From Pseudomonas sp. BSw22131 (GTDB lineage Bacteria; Pseudomonadota; Gammaproteobacteria; Pseudomonadales; Pseudomonadaceae): a stretch of 64,000 bases of DNA. Positions within the stretch are counted from its first letter, which is position 1. Every line of letters begins with the position of its first letter. Below the pieces are notes generated by a model. It was given only the letters and a program-made list of their open reading frames with translations. It made no database searches and was not told the DNA's origin. The stretch covers positions 4,774,001 to 4,838,000 of the forward strand of contig NZ_CP113949.1 of the NCBI RefSeq assembly GCF_026810445.1. The letters run 5' to 3'. Positions 47,458 through 56,641 of this stretch are shown piece by piece. A program made the translations under genes and the position numbers.

Positions 47458-48539
47458 GTTCCCAATTCGACCCCTCAAGCTACAGCGTCCAGCTCGATGA
47501 AAAAGCCGCCCGCCTGCGCGAATTGCTGACGCCGTTCGATGCGCCCGAGCCTCAGGTGTTCGATTCGCCTACATCGCATTACCGCCTGCGCGCCGAATTT
47601 CGCCTATGGCGTGATGATGGCAAACGTCATTACGCGATGTTTGCGCCGGGCAACAAGCACACGCCGATTCTGATCAATGAGTTCCCCATCGCCAGCCAGC
47701 AGATCAACGCGCTGATGCCGGTCTTGCGGGAACGCTGGGAAGCCAGCAAAACCCTGAACCACAAGTTGTTTCAGGTGGATTTCCTGACCACGCTGTCGGG
47801 CGACGGCATGATTACGTTGTGCTATCACCGGCCGCTGGACGATGGCTGGAAAGTTGAAGCCGAGCAGTTGGCGGCGGAGCTGAAGGTCAGCGTGATTGGC
47901 CGTTCCAAGGGGCAACGGCTGGTGATTGGTCGCGATTACGTGACGGAAAAACTGGACGTCGCCGGTCGCACGTTCACCTATCGTCAGCCGGAAGGCGCTT
48001 TCACCCAGCCCAACGGCAGCGTGAACCAGAAAATGCTGAGCTGGGCGTATGAAGCGCTGGGCCAGCGTGACGACGATTTGCTGGAACTGTATTGCGGTAA
48101 CGGCAACTTCACCCTGCCGTTGGCAACACGGGTCCGTAAAGTGCTGGCGACCGAGATCAGCAAGACTTCGGTCGCTGCCGCACTGAGCAACCTGGCGGAC
48201 AATGCCGTAGATAACGTGTCACTGGTGCGATTGTCCGCCGAAGAGCTGACCGAAGCGCTGAATGATGTGCGTCCGTTCCGGCGTCTGGCGGGCGTGGACC
48301 TCAAGCGCTATGACTTCGGCAGCGTCTTCGTCGATCCGCCACGCGCAGGCATGGACCCGGACACCTGCGAGCTGACCCGTCGTTTCGAACGCATTCTTTA
48401 CATCTCTTGCAACCCGGAAACCCTGGCGGCCAACATCGCGCAGTTGCACGACACACACCGTGTCGAGCGCTGCGCGCTGTTTGACCAGTTTCCGTACACG
48501 CACCACATGGAATCAGGGGTTCTGCTGGTACGCCGGTAA
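47454..48539 (+). CDS. trmA: tRNA (uracil-5-)-methyltransferase TrmA
   Basis: A 361-residue SAM-dependent enzyme making m5U54 (ribothymidine) in the T-loop of tRNA. The SAM-binding [16 protein letters not shown] is near residue 205, [10 protein letters not shown] near 290 and the nucleophile cysteine in [13 protein letters not shown] near 318. Length is as in E. coli TrmA (366). There is no TRAM domain, which distinguishes it from RlmD. The start overlaps the upstream permease by four bases. Confidence 0.96.
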   Translation: MSSQFDPSSYSVQLDEKAARLRELLTPFDAPEPQVFDSPTSHYRLRAEFRLWRDDGKRHYAMFAPGNKHTPILINEFPIASQQINALMPVLRERWEASKTLNHKLFQVDFLTTLSGDGMITLCYHRPLDDGWKVEAEQLAAELKVSVIGRSKGQRLVIGRDYVTEKLDVAGRTFTYRQPEGAFTQPNGSVNQKMLSWAYEALGQRDDDLLELYCGNGNFTLPLATRVRKVLATEISKTSVAAALSNLADNAVDNVSLVRLSAEELTEALNDVRPFRRLAGVDLKRYDFGSVFVDPPRAGMDPDTCELTRRFERILYISCNPETLAANIAQLHDTHRVERCALFDQFPYTHHMESGVLLVRR

Positions 48540-48914
48540 ATCAGCGATACGACGGCCTCATCGCGAGCAAGCTCCCTCCCACGGATTGCGCGGTGGCTCC
48601 ATCTCAACCTGTAAGCGCGAACTCATTCGCGCGGCGTCGGTTCTGATTCAAACGGCCTTCAGCCCGCCTCGCCAGCAAGTTGGCTCCAGGATTGTGAATG
48701 GCACGCCAATCCTTGTAGGGGTTGACGAGCCCAGGCGAGGCCGCGATGCAATCTGTCTGACCCGACGCAATCGCCGCCTCGCCCTGGCTCATCAGCGCCT
48801 GCAAAGGCGATCCATTGCCCGCCGCTAATCATTAAATTTCTGACAGCTGCGACAATCTGGGGCAGCTCTGCGGTATAAACATCGGCCGTCTTGCCCTGCA
48901 ATGGATGCCCTGTC
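48540..48914. other. 375-base gap with a REP element upstream of the MFS gene
   Basis: A REP of the CATCGCGAGCAAGCTCCCTC type lies at 48558-48583 just after trmA. Degenerate repeat pieces (GCGCGAACTCATTCGCGCGG near 48615, and GCCTCGCCAGCAAGTTGGCT near 48664) follow. No gene is recognised. Confidence 0.55.
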
Positions 48915-50207
48915 TTGAGTCCCGAATCTTCTACGCCTGGTGCCAGATCAACCTCCGGCAGTGCGCTGCGTCAGCCCGGCTTTCTGGCTTTTCTGACGGC
49001 GCGTCTGGCCGCTGTTTTCGCCATGCAGATTCAAGCGGTAGTGGTTGCCTGGCAGGTGTACGACATGACCCGCGACCCGATGTCGCTGGCGTATGTCGGG
49101 CTCGCGCAGTTCATCCCCATGCTGTTGCTGCTCATGCCGGCGGGCGATCTGATCGACCGCTACGACCGCAAGCTGATCCTGACCATCAGTTGGCTGGTGC
49201 AAGGTTGTTGCAGCCTGGCACTGATGCTGTTTTCCATCACACAGCATCAGGACACTCGCCTGATCTACGCCGCACTCGCGGTATTCGGTTGCGCCCGGGC
49301 GTTCACCGGCCCGGCGCTGCAAAGCCTGCTCCCGCAAGTGGTGCCCCGCGAACAACTGGCATCGGCAATTGCGACCAACAGCATGATCATGCGCATCGCG
49401 ACCATCGCCGGGCCTCTGGTGGGAGGTGGTTTATACGCACTGGGCGGTGGCGGCCTGACCTACAGCGTGTGCCTGGCAAGCTTCGTCACGGGCGCCCTTT
49501 TACTGACCCGCGTGCCCGTTATTTTCGCCGAGAAGAAAATGGCGCTGGAGTCCACCGCGTGGAAGCGCTTCACCGCTGGCATCCTGTTTATCCGCTCTCG
49601 TCCGATCATTCTCGGCACCATCTCGCTGGATCTGTTCGCGGTACTGCTGGGAGGCGTTGTGGCGCTGTTACCGGTCTACGCCCACGAGGTGTTGCACCTG
49701 GGGCCGCAAGGACTGGGCGCGTTGCGCAGCGCCATGAGCCTGGGTGAAGTAAGCACCGGGTTGTACCTGAGCATGCGTCCACTGGATCGTAATGTCGGCC
49801 TGACGATGTTCATTGCGGTGGCGGTGTTTGGCGTTGCCAATCTGGTATTCGCGCTGTCGACGCTGTTCTGGCTGTCGTTGCTCGCCCTGATGATCGCAGG
49901 CGCGGCAGACATGGTCAGCGTCTACATCCGCTCGACACTTGTGCAGTTCTCGACGCCAGACAACATGCGCGGCCGGGTCAACGCGGTGAATATGCTGTTC
50001 ATCGGCTCATCCAACGAACTGGGCGAGTTCCGGGCTGGCAGCAGCGCCGCACTGTGGGGCGCGGTGCCTGCCGCAATCATTGGCGGGGTGTGCACGTTGA
50101 GCGTGGTGGGCGCGTGGATGGTCGGGTTTAAAGCGCTGCGTCAGGTGAATCACTTTGCCGACGCATCGCCCAAAGACGTGACCGATGAACAGACCGCGCG
50201 GGTTTAG
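48915..50207 (+). CDS. MFS transporter, EntS/MFS_3-like
   Basis: A 430-residue 12-helix major facilitator. Helix 1 starts PGFLAFLTARLAAVFAMQIQAVVVAWQVYDMTRDPMSLAYVG, typical of the EntS-like MFS_3 family, and the A-motif region reads AGDLIDRYDRKLIL. EntS relatives export enterobactin, and some export macrolides; the substrate here is unknown. No ATG is in frame before helix 1. TTG 48915 (or TTG 48891) is the probable start, neither with a strong ribosome site. It ends 30 bases before the convergent GguC-like gene. Confidence 0.85.
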   Translation: MSPESSTPGARSTSGSALRQPGFLAFLTARLAAVFAMQIQAVVVAWQVYDMTRDPMSLAYVGLAQFIPMLLLLMPAGDLIDRYDRKLILTISWLVQGCCSLALMLFSITQHQDTRLIYAALAVFGCARAFTGPALQSLLPQVVPREQLASAIATNSMIMRIATIAGPLVGGGLYALGGGGLTYSVCLASFVTGALLLTRVPVIFAEKKMALESTAWKRFTAGILFIRSRPIILGTISLDLFAVLLGGVVALLPVYAHEVLHLGPQGLGALRSAMSLGEVSTGLYLSMRPLDRNVGLTMFIAVAVFGVANLVFALSTLFWLSLLALMIAGAADMVSVYIRSTLVQFSTPDNMRGRVNAVNMLFIGSSNELGEFRAGSSAALWGAVPAAIIGGVCTLSVVGAWMVGFKALRQVNHFADASPKDVTDEQTARV

Positions 50208-50237
50208 CATCGGTACAAGCGCGCTCCAACAGGCGCC

Positions 50238-51233
50238 TCAAAGCGCTTTGATCTGCCCGATCCCCAGCGCAGGCATTCCCTCGCCTATGCCGTTTTCAAG
50301 CGGTGCACCAAACGCGTCCAGGCTGATCTGGAAACGATCCCCCGGACGAGTTTTGACCCCGTCGGCAAACGACAGCGTGGCTGTGCCAAAGTAGTGAATG
50401 TGCACGTCTCCGGGCCGCAGAAACTGCGTGTACTTGAAGTGGTGATATTCAAGATTGGCCAGGCTGTGGCACATGTTGTCTTCGCCACTGAGAAACTCCT
50501 TCTCCCAGATCACCTCGTTATTGCGGGTGATGCGGCTCATGCCGGACAGATGGCGCGGCAACTCGCCCACGCGCATTTCCGGGCCGTAGGCGCAGAAACG
50601 CAGCTTCGAATGGGCCAGGTACAGGTAGTTGCGGCGCTCCATGACGTGATCGGAAAACTCGTTGCCCAACGCATAACCCAAACGACATGGCAGACCGTCG
50701 TCACCGATCACATAGAGCCCGGTGAGCTCGGGTTCTTCGCCGGCGTCTTCGGCAAACGCAGGCACCGGAAAATCACTGCCGGGGCGCACGACAATGCTGC
50801 CATCGCCCTTGTAAAACCACTCAGGTTGCGCGCCCACCTGGCCTGCCGCAGGTTTGCCGCCTTCAATGCCCCACTTGAAAATCTTCATGGTGTCGGTCAT
50901 ACCGGCTTCGACCTCGCCGTCATGCTGGTGCATTTTGTCCCGTGCGGCGGCGCTGCCGAGGTGAGTCAGGCCAGTGCCGCTGATCAGGCAATGGGCTGGG
51001 TCTTCGTGGTCCAGTGGCGGCAGGATCTGTCGGTTTTGCAAAAGCGCAGCGTAGTCCGGGCCTGCTTCTGTGCCGCGCTTGCTGACTTCTTCCTGCAGGC
51101 TGTGTTTCGCACGAATAGCTGACAGCGCGAGTTCGCGGGTGCTGGCGGTGGCCTTCACGACGCTTAACTGCGAACCCTCGACAACGCCGACCTGGCGCTG
51201 GCCGTGGGTGTTTTCAAACTGAATCAGGCGCAT
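50238..51233 (-). CDS. Fumarylacetoacetate hydrolase-fold protein, GguC/AraD1-like
   Basis: A 331-residue protein with an N-terminal RLIQFENTHGQRQVGVVEG and a C-terminal FAH-like domain (SGTGLTHLGSAAARDKMHQ near residue 87, GYALGNEFSDHVMERRNYLY near 190, GDVHIHYFGTATLSFADG near 285). It resembles GguC/AraD1-type proteins found beside sugar and sugar-acid transport genes. FAH-fold enzymes act on 2-keto-3-deoxy sugar acids as dehydratases or aldolases/hydrolases. It follows the enolase-superfamily dehydratase by 63 bases on the same strand. A dehydratase product would be a natural substrate, but this is inference. Confidence 0.85.
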   Translation of the reverse strand: MRLIQFENTHGQRQVGVVEGSQLSVVKATASTRELALSAIRAKHSLQEEVSKRGTEAGPDYAALLQNRQILPPLDHEDPAHCLISGTGLTHLGSAAARDKMHQHDGEVEAGMTDTMKIFKWGIEGGKPAAGQVGAQPEWFYKGDGSIVVRPGSDFPVPAFAEDAGEEPELTGLYVIGDDGLPCRLGYALGNEFSDHVMERRNYLYLAHSKLRFCAYGPEMRVGELPRHLSGMSRITRNNEVIWEKEFLSGEDNMCHSLANLEYHHFKYTQFLRPGDVHIHYFGTATLSFADGVKTRPGDRFQISLDAFGAPLENGIGEGMPALGIGQIKAL

Positions 51234-51296
51234 GGGCCGGATCTCCGTAGATGTGGAATGCGATCTAGCTTCTGCCCGGCAGAGTCAGAGGCTCGG

Positions 51297-52472
51297 TTAC
51301 TCGATGATGTTGAATTCGCTCAGGTACTCGTCGGAGATCTCAAGGCCCAGGCCCGGCAGGTTGTCATCCAGCTGGATGAAGCCGTTGACCGGCTGTGGCT
51401 CGCCCTTGAATACGTAGTAGAAAAGCTCGTTGCCGACTTCGACGTCGAATACCGGGAAGAACTCGGCCATCGGCGAGGCGGTGGTGGACATGGTCAAGTG
51501 GTAGTTATGCATCTGGCCAGCGTGCGGGATGACGGGCACCGACCAGGCCTCGGCCATGGCGTTGATCTTGCGCGCGGCGGTGATGCCGCCCACTCGGTTG
51601 GTGTCGTACTGGATCACGTCGACGGCGCGGCGTTCGAGCATGTCCTTGAAGCCGTAAGAGGTGAACTCATGCTCGCCGCCCGAGATCGGCATGATGCCCA
51701 TCTTCTTAAGCTCCACATAACCTTCCAGGTCGTCGGCAATCACCGGTTCTTCCAGCCAGCGGGGCTCGAATTCAGCGAGTTTAGGCAACATGCGGCGGGC
51801 GTATTCCAGCGTCCAGCCCATGTAGCACTCGAGCATGATGTCGATGTCCGGCCCGGCGAGCTCACGCAGCGCACGCACTTGTTCGATGTTTTTGCGCATG
51901 CCGGCCGGGCCATCTTTCGGACCATAACCGAAGCGCATTTTCATCGCGGTGAAGCCCTGGCTCAGATAACCCTGAGCTTCTTCAAGGAACAGATCGAGGT
52001 TGTCGTTGGCATAGAGCTTGGAGGCGTAGGTCCAGATTTTTTCCTTGGTGCGCCCCCCCAGCAATTTGAAAACCGGCTTGTTGACCGACTTGCCCATGAT
52101 GTCCCAGATGGCGATGTCGATGGCCGAAATGGCGGCCATGCCGATGCCTTTACGCCCCCAGGCATGGCTCTGACGGTACATCTTCTGCCAGATGTATTCG
52201 TTGTCGAACGGGTCTTCGCCAATGGCAATCGGAGCAAGGTAGGTGTCGATGATTTCCTTGGCGACGCGCGGTGCCAACGCGCAGTTACCGATGCCGACGA
52301 TACCGTTGTCGGTCTCGACCTCGACCACCAGCCAGCCGTGAAACCGAAACGAGCCCATGGCATCACCACGTTCGAAAAGGATGTCGCTGGCGTTGGTGCA
52401 GAAGTGTGCCTGCGGCGGAACGACTTTGCCTTTCCACTCGAATACGCGGGTACGGATTGCTTTGATTTTCAT
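51297..52472 (-). CDS. Enolase-superfamily sugar-acid dehydratase (mandelate racemase/rhamnonate dehydratase-like)
   Basis: A 391-residue enzyme with an N-terminal capping domain (to about residue 130) and a TIM barrel. Metal ligands: Glu in MLECYMGW, Glu in WLEEPV and Glu in SGGEHEF. A likely acid/base dyad is Asp in QYDTNRVGG and His in [11 protein letters not shown]. The KMR in the second barrel strand ([11 protein letters not shown]) replaces the usual KxK. The GEHE and PHAG/HNYH pattern is closest to L-rhamnonate dehydratase-type members. The reaction is probably dehydration of an aldonic acid to its 2-keto-3-deoxy form. It forms a two-gene unit with the GguC-like gene, with its own 300-base upstream region. 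Confidence 0.87.
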   Translation of the reverse strand: MKIKAIRTRVFEWKGKVVPPQAHFCTNASDILFERGDAMGSFRFHGWLVVEVETDNGIVGIGNCALAPRVAKEIIDTYLAPIAIGEDPFDNEYIWQKMYRQSHAWGRKGIGMAAISAIDIAIWDIMGKSVNKPVFKLLGGRTKEKIWTYASKLYANDNLDLFLEEAQGYLSQGFTAMKMRFGYGPKDGPAGMRKNIEQVRALRELAGPDIDIMLECYMGWTLEYARRMLPKLAEFEPRWLEEPVIADDLEGYVELKKMGIMPISGGEHEFTSYGFKDMLERRAVDVIQYDTNRVGGITAARKINAMAEAWSVPVIPHAGQMHNYHLTMSTTASPMAEFFPVFDVEVGNELFYYVFKGEPQPVNGFIQLDDNLPGLGLEISDEYLSEFNIIE

Positions 52473-52785
52473 GAGGACGGTTCCTTTATTGCCAGTGAAT
52501 CCTGCGCGGGCGGGACTGGCTTTTTGTAGTTGTTTATTCGTTTCGCGTGTCCCGCACCGCAGGGCAGTTCGCGAGTCGATGGGAAGACTTTGCCAGCGCG
52601 GCCGGGCCCGCCGCTAATCACTTATGCGTATCCAGTGATAGCCACAGGTGATCGGCACGAAGAGTTCGTTGAGCTCGGGGTTATAGGAACGCTGCTTTTC
52701 TGTAGCCCACTTGTTGGCGAGAAATTTCGAATCGCATTCCCATCAGAAGCCTCGAGAACAAGCGCGCTCCTACAAAATCACAAGC
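52473..52785. promoter_or_regulatory. Promoter region of the dehydratase-GguC unit
   Basis: 313 bases without coding signal. It contains AGTGATAGCCACAGG at 52634-52648, nearly identical to a site in the divergent transporter promoter at 56297-56311, and degenerate REP pieces (CTGTAGCCCACTTGTTGGCG near 52700 and AAGCGCGCTCCTACA near 52760). Confidence 0.45.
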
Positions 52786-52826
52786 AAAAAAAAGCCGCAG
52801 AACGCTCAACAAAAGCGTGCTGCGGC
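52786..52826 (-). terminator. Intrinsic terminator downstream of pdxA2
   Basis: GCCGCAG (52794-52800) pairs with CTGCGGC (52820-52826), with an inner ACGCT/AGCGT stem. Read on the minus strand the hairpin is followed by eight T. It ends the MFS-lactonase-pdxA2 transcript. Confidence 0.85.
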
Positions 52827-52856
52827 AAAAATGTGTTCGTACTCAAGTATTTGAAA

Positions 52857-53861
52857 TCAGACGTTGCTCTGCCCCATGCGACAGGCGATTTCGAAGGCCT
52901 GACGAATCGCCCCTACATTGGCTTTGCCCTGCCCGGCGATGTCGAAAGCCGTCCCGTGAGCGGGCGTGGTGATCGGGATCGGCAAGCCGCCCTGCACCGT
53001 CACGCCACGGGAAAAGCCCATCAACTTGATCGCGATCTGGCCCTGGTCGTGGTACATCGTCACCACCGCGTCGAAGGCACTGGCATCGCCCTGCACTTTC
53101 AGGAAAATCGTATCGCCCGGATACGGCCCATCCGCAAGAATGCCTTGGGCCTGAGCGGTCTTGACGGCCGGCCCGATGATGTCGATCTCTTCGCGACCGA
53201 ACGAGCCGTTATCGCCGTTGTGAGGGTTCAGGCCACAGACACCAATGCGCGGCGCCTTGAGGCCGTTGCGCTTGAGGGCATCGTCGATCAGGACGATGGC
53301 TTCCATCACTCGCGGCTGGCTGAGCATCCCCGGCACTGCCGACAGCGCGACATGGGAGGTCACGCGGGACGTCCACAGATTGTCCAGCACGTTGAATTCG
53401 CAGAACGGCCCGGTGAACCCCAACAGCTCGGCAAACCAGTGCAGCTCATCGTTGTGCGCCATGCCCGCCATGTGCAGCGAGGTCTTGTTCAATGGCCCGA
53501 ACAGCACCGCGTTAGTAGTTTTGGCGGCGGTCAGTTCCACCGCGATTTTCAGCGTATCAAGACAATATTGCCCTCCGATGGCGCTGGCCTCGCTGCGCAG
53601 AAAATCGCCAACCGCGCTGCCACGAACGTTGTAGAACAGCGGCGTGTCGTCACTGAAGACCAGGTCATCAAGGGAATGGATCGGACGATAGGGAAACTCA
53701 AGCCCGGCGATGTCCATGCCACGGCGCATTTCAGCTTCATCGGCGATCAATATCACCTCGGCCTGGCTGCGCACTTCGGCGCTGGATAATAGGCGTGCGA
53801 TCAATTCAGGGCCGATACCGGCAGGGTCGCCGAGAACCATCGCGATACGTGTTTTGTTCAT
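52857..53861 (-). CDS. PdxA2-type 4-phospho-sugar-acid/4-hydroxythreonine-4-phosphate dehydrogenase family
   Basis: A 334-residue NAD-dependent oxidative decarboxylase of the PdxA family. Signature segments: MVLGDPAGIGPELIARLL at the start, GPLNKTSLHMAGM-type loop near 140, CGLNPHNGDNGSFGREE near 210 (metal His) and VTMYHDQGQIAIKLMGF near 268. Vitamin B6 PdxA is normally elsewhere; copies in catabolic loci (PdxA2) act on phosphorylated threonate/erythronate after a DUF1537 kinase. No such kinase is visible here, so its substrate may differ. Its ATG overlaps the stop of the lactonase gene (ATGA). Confidence 0.88.
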   Translation of the reverse strand: MNKTRIAMVLGDPAGIGPELIARLLSSAEVRSQAEVILIADEAEMRRGMDIAGLEFPYRPIHSLDDLVFSDDTPLFYNVRGSAVGDFLRSEASAIGGQYCLDTLKIAVELTAAKTTNAVLFGPLNKTSLHMAGMAHNDELHWFAELLGFTGPFCEFNVLDNLWTSRVTSHVALSAVPGMLSQPRVMEAIVLIDDALKRNGLKAPRIGVCGLNPHNGDNGSFGREEIDIIGPAVKTAQAQGILADGPYPGDTIFLKVQGDASAFDAVVTMYHDQGQIAIKLMGFSRGVTVQGGLPIPITTPAHGTAFDIAGQGKANVGAIRQAFEIACRMGQSNV

Positions 53862-54820
53862 GCCTCACTCCTTAACTGTTCTCGCCAGGGCTGCTCGCTG
53901 ACGCATGGCTCACAACGGTAGATGCGTTGCGCGTTGCTGTAGAAAAGGCGTTCCTGATCGGCGCGCGGCAGATCACGAACGATGTGTTTGAAGCCGCTGT
54001 AGATGTCATCGAACGAGCCGCACAGGCTGTCCACCGGAAAGTTGCTGGCGAACATCGCCCGGCCGGCGCCAAACATGGCGATGATTTCCCGCACGATCCA
54101 GGCGTTGTCCTCGGCCCGCCACGGTTTGCCGCGCTGCCCCAGCCCGGAAATTTTCACCACCACGTTGGGTTGCTCGGCCAGTCGCGACATCGCGGCGTGC
54201 CAGCCCACTAAGCCTTGGGGGCTGCGGTCGGAGGGCAAACCTGCGTGATTAAGGATCAACGTGATGTGGGGAAAGTCCCGCGCCAGTCGTTCGGCTTCTG
54301 GGAGGTTCCACCAAGGGGTTTGCAGATCGAAATGCAGCCCCAGCCGATGAAGCGCTGCGTAACTGCGGCGCCAGCCTTCGTCGCTCATCAAGGTCCGTTG
54401 CTGCCCGACCTGATCCGGAGAGGTCGGGCCACCCGGTTTGTGCCGCACGCTACGTACGCTCTTGAAAGCCGCTTGCTCGGTCAGCAGCGCTACGGCGTCC
54501 GGGCGATCCAGCCAGGCTTGTGCCACCACGGCATTAGGTACGCCGTAACGCGCGGCAATGGTCGCGATGAAGCGGGGTTCACCCAGCGGATCGGTGGGAT
54601 CCCATTCGGTTTCGACATAAACCGTCTGCACCACCTGATGAATGCCCACATCCTGAAAATACTCAGGCGGCAGGTAGCGGCGTTTGATCGCCGTGTAATC
54701 CCCGTAACGAAACGGGACGTTCACCCCTTCCGAGAGCCACGGGTGATGGTTGATCTGTGGATCCCAGAAATGATGGTGGGCGTCGACGATCGGGCCATTC
54801 CAGAGGCTTGATTCAGACAT
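53858..54820 (-). CDS. COG3618 amidohydrolase, sugar-lactonase-like
   Basis: A 320-residue TIM-barrel hydrolase of the amidohydrolase-2 family. It starts IVDAHHHFWDP with the paired histidines, followed by VYVETEWDP near residue 70, LILNHAGLPSD near 192 and MFASNFPVD near 258 (terminal Asp region). COG3618 members include L-fucono-, L-rhamnono- and galactarolactonases as well as 2-pyrone-4,6-dicarboxylate hydrolase-like enzymes. In this setting, opening of a sugar-acid lactone is the best guess. It overlaps the upstream MFS gene by eight bases and pdxA2 by four, so the three genes form one operon. Confidence 0.87.
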   Translation of the reverse strand: MSESSLWNGPIVDAHHHFWDPQINHHPWLSEGVNVPFRYGDYTAIKRRYLPPEYFQDVGIHQVVQTVYVETEWDPTDPLGEPRFIATIAARYGVPNAVVAQAWLDRPDAVALLTEQAAFKSVRSVRHKPGGPTSPDQVGQQRTLMSDEGWRRSYAALHRLGLHFDLQTPWWNLPEAERLARDFPHITLILNHAGLPSDRSPQGLVGWHAAMSRLAEQPNVVVKISGLGQRGKPWRAEDNAWIVREIIAMFGAGRAMFASNFPVDSLCGSFDDIYSGFKHIVRDLPRADQERLFYSNAQRIYRCEPCVSEQPWREQLRSEA

Positions 54821-56159
54821 CGCTCGCCTCCTGCGCGCCGTCCAGACTGATCAGCAACGTGGCGAGCACGAACAAGGCCGCGCAGATCGCGAAGAACGCC
54901 AGCACCGCCCCGAATCCGCCGAAGAACTGCAGGATCACTCCCACCAGGATCGGCACGAAGATGCCGCCAACGCTGCCGGCGAGGTTCATCACGCCGCCGA
55001 TCAAACCAACGCGGGCCGGTGCCGCGAGTAAGGCAGGGAAGCTCCAGTACAAGCTGCCCCACATCAGGAAAAACGCGGTCATCGCCAAGAGTGCGACGGC
55101 GGCAAACGGATCGGTCAGCCGTGGCAGAAGCAACAGCGCGCCCAAGGCAATAACGCCGGAAAACGTCAGCAGGCCCTTGACCGCCAGGCCGCGCCGTACG
55201 CCCTTGCGGATCAGGCCGTCGCACAGAAAACCACCGGTCAGCGAACCCAGCGAGCCGCAGATGAAGATCACGAATGTCGCGAAGCCGATGCCCTTGATGT
55301 CGAAGCCACGAGCCTGGGACAGGTAGCTCGGCCCCCAGGTCAGCAGACCGAAATACACCATCGCCCAGCTCGAACGGCCGACCAGCAGACCGGTGAGTGA
55401 GCGCGCTGCGATGCCCAGCCCTTTGACCTTGGCGCGAGCGGCTTCGGCGGCCGGGGTTTCGCGTCCGGCGTTGATCTTCTCAAGCTCCGCCGCGTTGACC
55501 TGAGGATGAACCGAGGGGTCATCGCGCAAATACCGCCACGCCACAAGGCCCAAGGCGAGTGTTGCGACACCGGCGATGACAAACGCCATGCGCCAGGAGT
55601 CCAGCGACACGATCAGGTAAGCGATGATCAAACCGCCCAGCGCTACGCCGAGCGGGCTGCCGCTGTCCATCATGACCGCGCCCCGGCTGCGCTCGCTTGG
55701 CGCCAGCCACAGCGATATCAACTTGCCGCCCGAGGGAAACAAGGGTGCTTCTGCCGCCCCCAGAAACATTCGCGCAAACAACAGAGACGCACCGCCAGTG
55801 GCGAAGCCGGCAAGCACCTGAAATGTGCCCCACAACCCGGTTGACCACGTGATAACGCGGCGTGGACCGAAGCGGTCGATCATCCAGCCGCCCGGAATCT
55901 GCAGCAACGCGTATGCCCAGAAAAAGCTGCTGAGAATCAGGCCCTGCATGGCGGGCGTTAAGGAGAATTCTTTAGCGATGGTCGGCATGGCGATGGACAG
56001 CGAGACGCGGTCGATCAGGTTGACCATGGTGAGAACGAAGATGATGGCAAAGATGCGCCAGCGAACGGTGCTGGCTTTGGTAACCGCAGCCTGTGCAGGG
56101 CTTTTTGCGAAGGTCTCACCTGTTGCGGACAGGTGCACGTCGGCGCTGGTGCGAGCCAT
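54813..56159 (-). CDS. ACS-family MFS importer (sugar-acid/hexuronate type)
   Basis: A 448-residue 12-helix transporter of the anion:cation symporter family (ExuT/GudP/DgoT-like). Helix 1 is RIFAIIFVLTMVNLIDRVSLSIAMPTIAKEF, with the conserved N-x-x-D-R; the A-motif region reads GGWMIDRFGPRRVI; RMFLGAAEAPLFPSGGKLISLW near residue 135 is characteristic of the family. It imports organic anions such as galactonate, glucarate or hexuronates with protons. First gene of the MFS-lactonase-pdxA2 operon, divergent from a tripartite tricarboxylate transporter, so the locus carries two unrelated importers. Confidence 0.9.
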   Translation of the reverse strand: MARTSADVHLSATGETFAKSPAQAAVTKASTVRWRIFAIIFVLTMVNLIDRVSLSIAMPTIAKEFSLTPAMQGLILSSFFWAYALLQIPGGWMIDRFGPRRVITWSTGLWGTFQVLAGFATGGASLLFARMFLGAAEAPLFPSGGKLISLWLAPSERSRGAVMMDSGSPLGVALGGLIIAYLIVSLDSWRMAFVIAGVATLALGLVAWRYLRDDPSVHPQVNAAELEKINAGRETPAAEAARAKVKGLGIAARSLTGLLVGRSSWAMVYFGLLTWGPSYLSQARGFDIKGIGFATFVIFICGSLGSLTGGFLCDGLIRKGVRRGLAVKGLLTFSGVIALGALLLLPRLTDPFAAVALLAMTAFFLMWGSLYWSFPALLAAPARVGLIGGVMNLAGSVGGIFVPILVGVILQFFGGFGAVLAFFAICAALFVLATLLISLDGAQEASDV

Positions 56160-56641
56160 GGTGCGTACCTCGGTTTTCTTGTTTTTATGAGTCGGTGATC
56201 ATCGGTTTGATCGCCGTGTCCGCGCAACGTGTCGATTACGCAGTGGGCTCACTATCGAAGCGCGGGCGATAACCGTCTAATCAAACCTGGAAATACGGTG
56301 ATAGCCAGAGGATATAGCAGCACATCACTCTTGGAATGGGGCAAGCCTGCACGTTAGCTAATGCTGCGCTCAGAATTCGTAGCGAGTGAAGATAGATGCA
56401 GGAGCACGCTTGCCCGCGAAGCCGTTTGCCTCCAGCCCAATGCCAATCGGACACACCGCCATCGCGGCTAAGCGCGCTCCTACAAAGGGTACGTGAGCAC
56501 GTCTTCCTATAACCCCAGGCTATCGGTGTATGTGATGTTTTGACTAGACGCCGCAGCCGCTCTTTCACACACTCGGGTCAAGGTTCGCCGCATGCAGGTG
56601 TGGACGAGTCACTCATAACAATTACAAGAACGAGGATCACC
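56160..56641. promoter_or_regulatory. Divergent promoter region of the catabolic locus, with a REP pair
   Basis: 482 bases. Two related motifs, TACGGTGATAGCC at 56294-56306 and its inverted variant (TACACCGATAGCC on the minus strand) at 56518-56530, flank an inverted REP pair (56398-56420 and 56461-56483). The motifs are candidates for binding by the LysR regulator at 59846. A CGAGGA ribosome site precedes the tctC start. Confidence 0.5.

Noticed and set aside
51204..52529. 441-codon open frame antisense to the enolase-superfamily gene
   Set aside because: Shadow frame; the minus-strand dehydratase has all catalytic motifs.
52530..53789. 419-codon open frame antisense to pdxA2
   Set aside because: Starts in a non-coding gap, crosses a clear terminator and runs opposite an intact PdxA-family gene.
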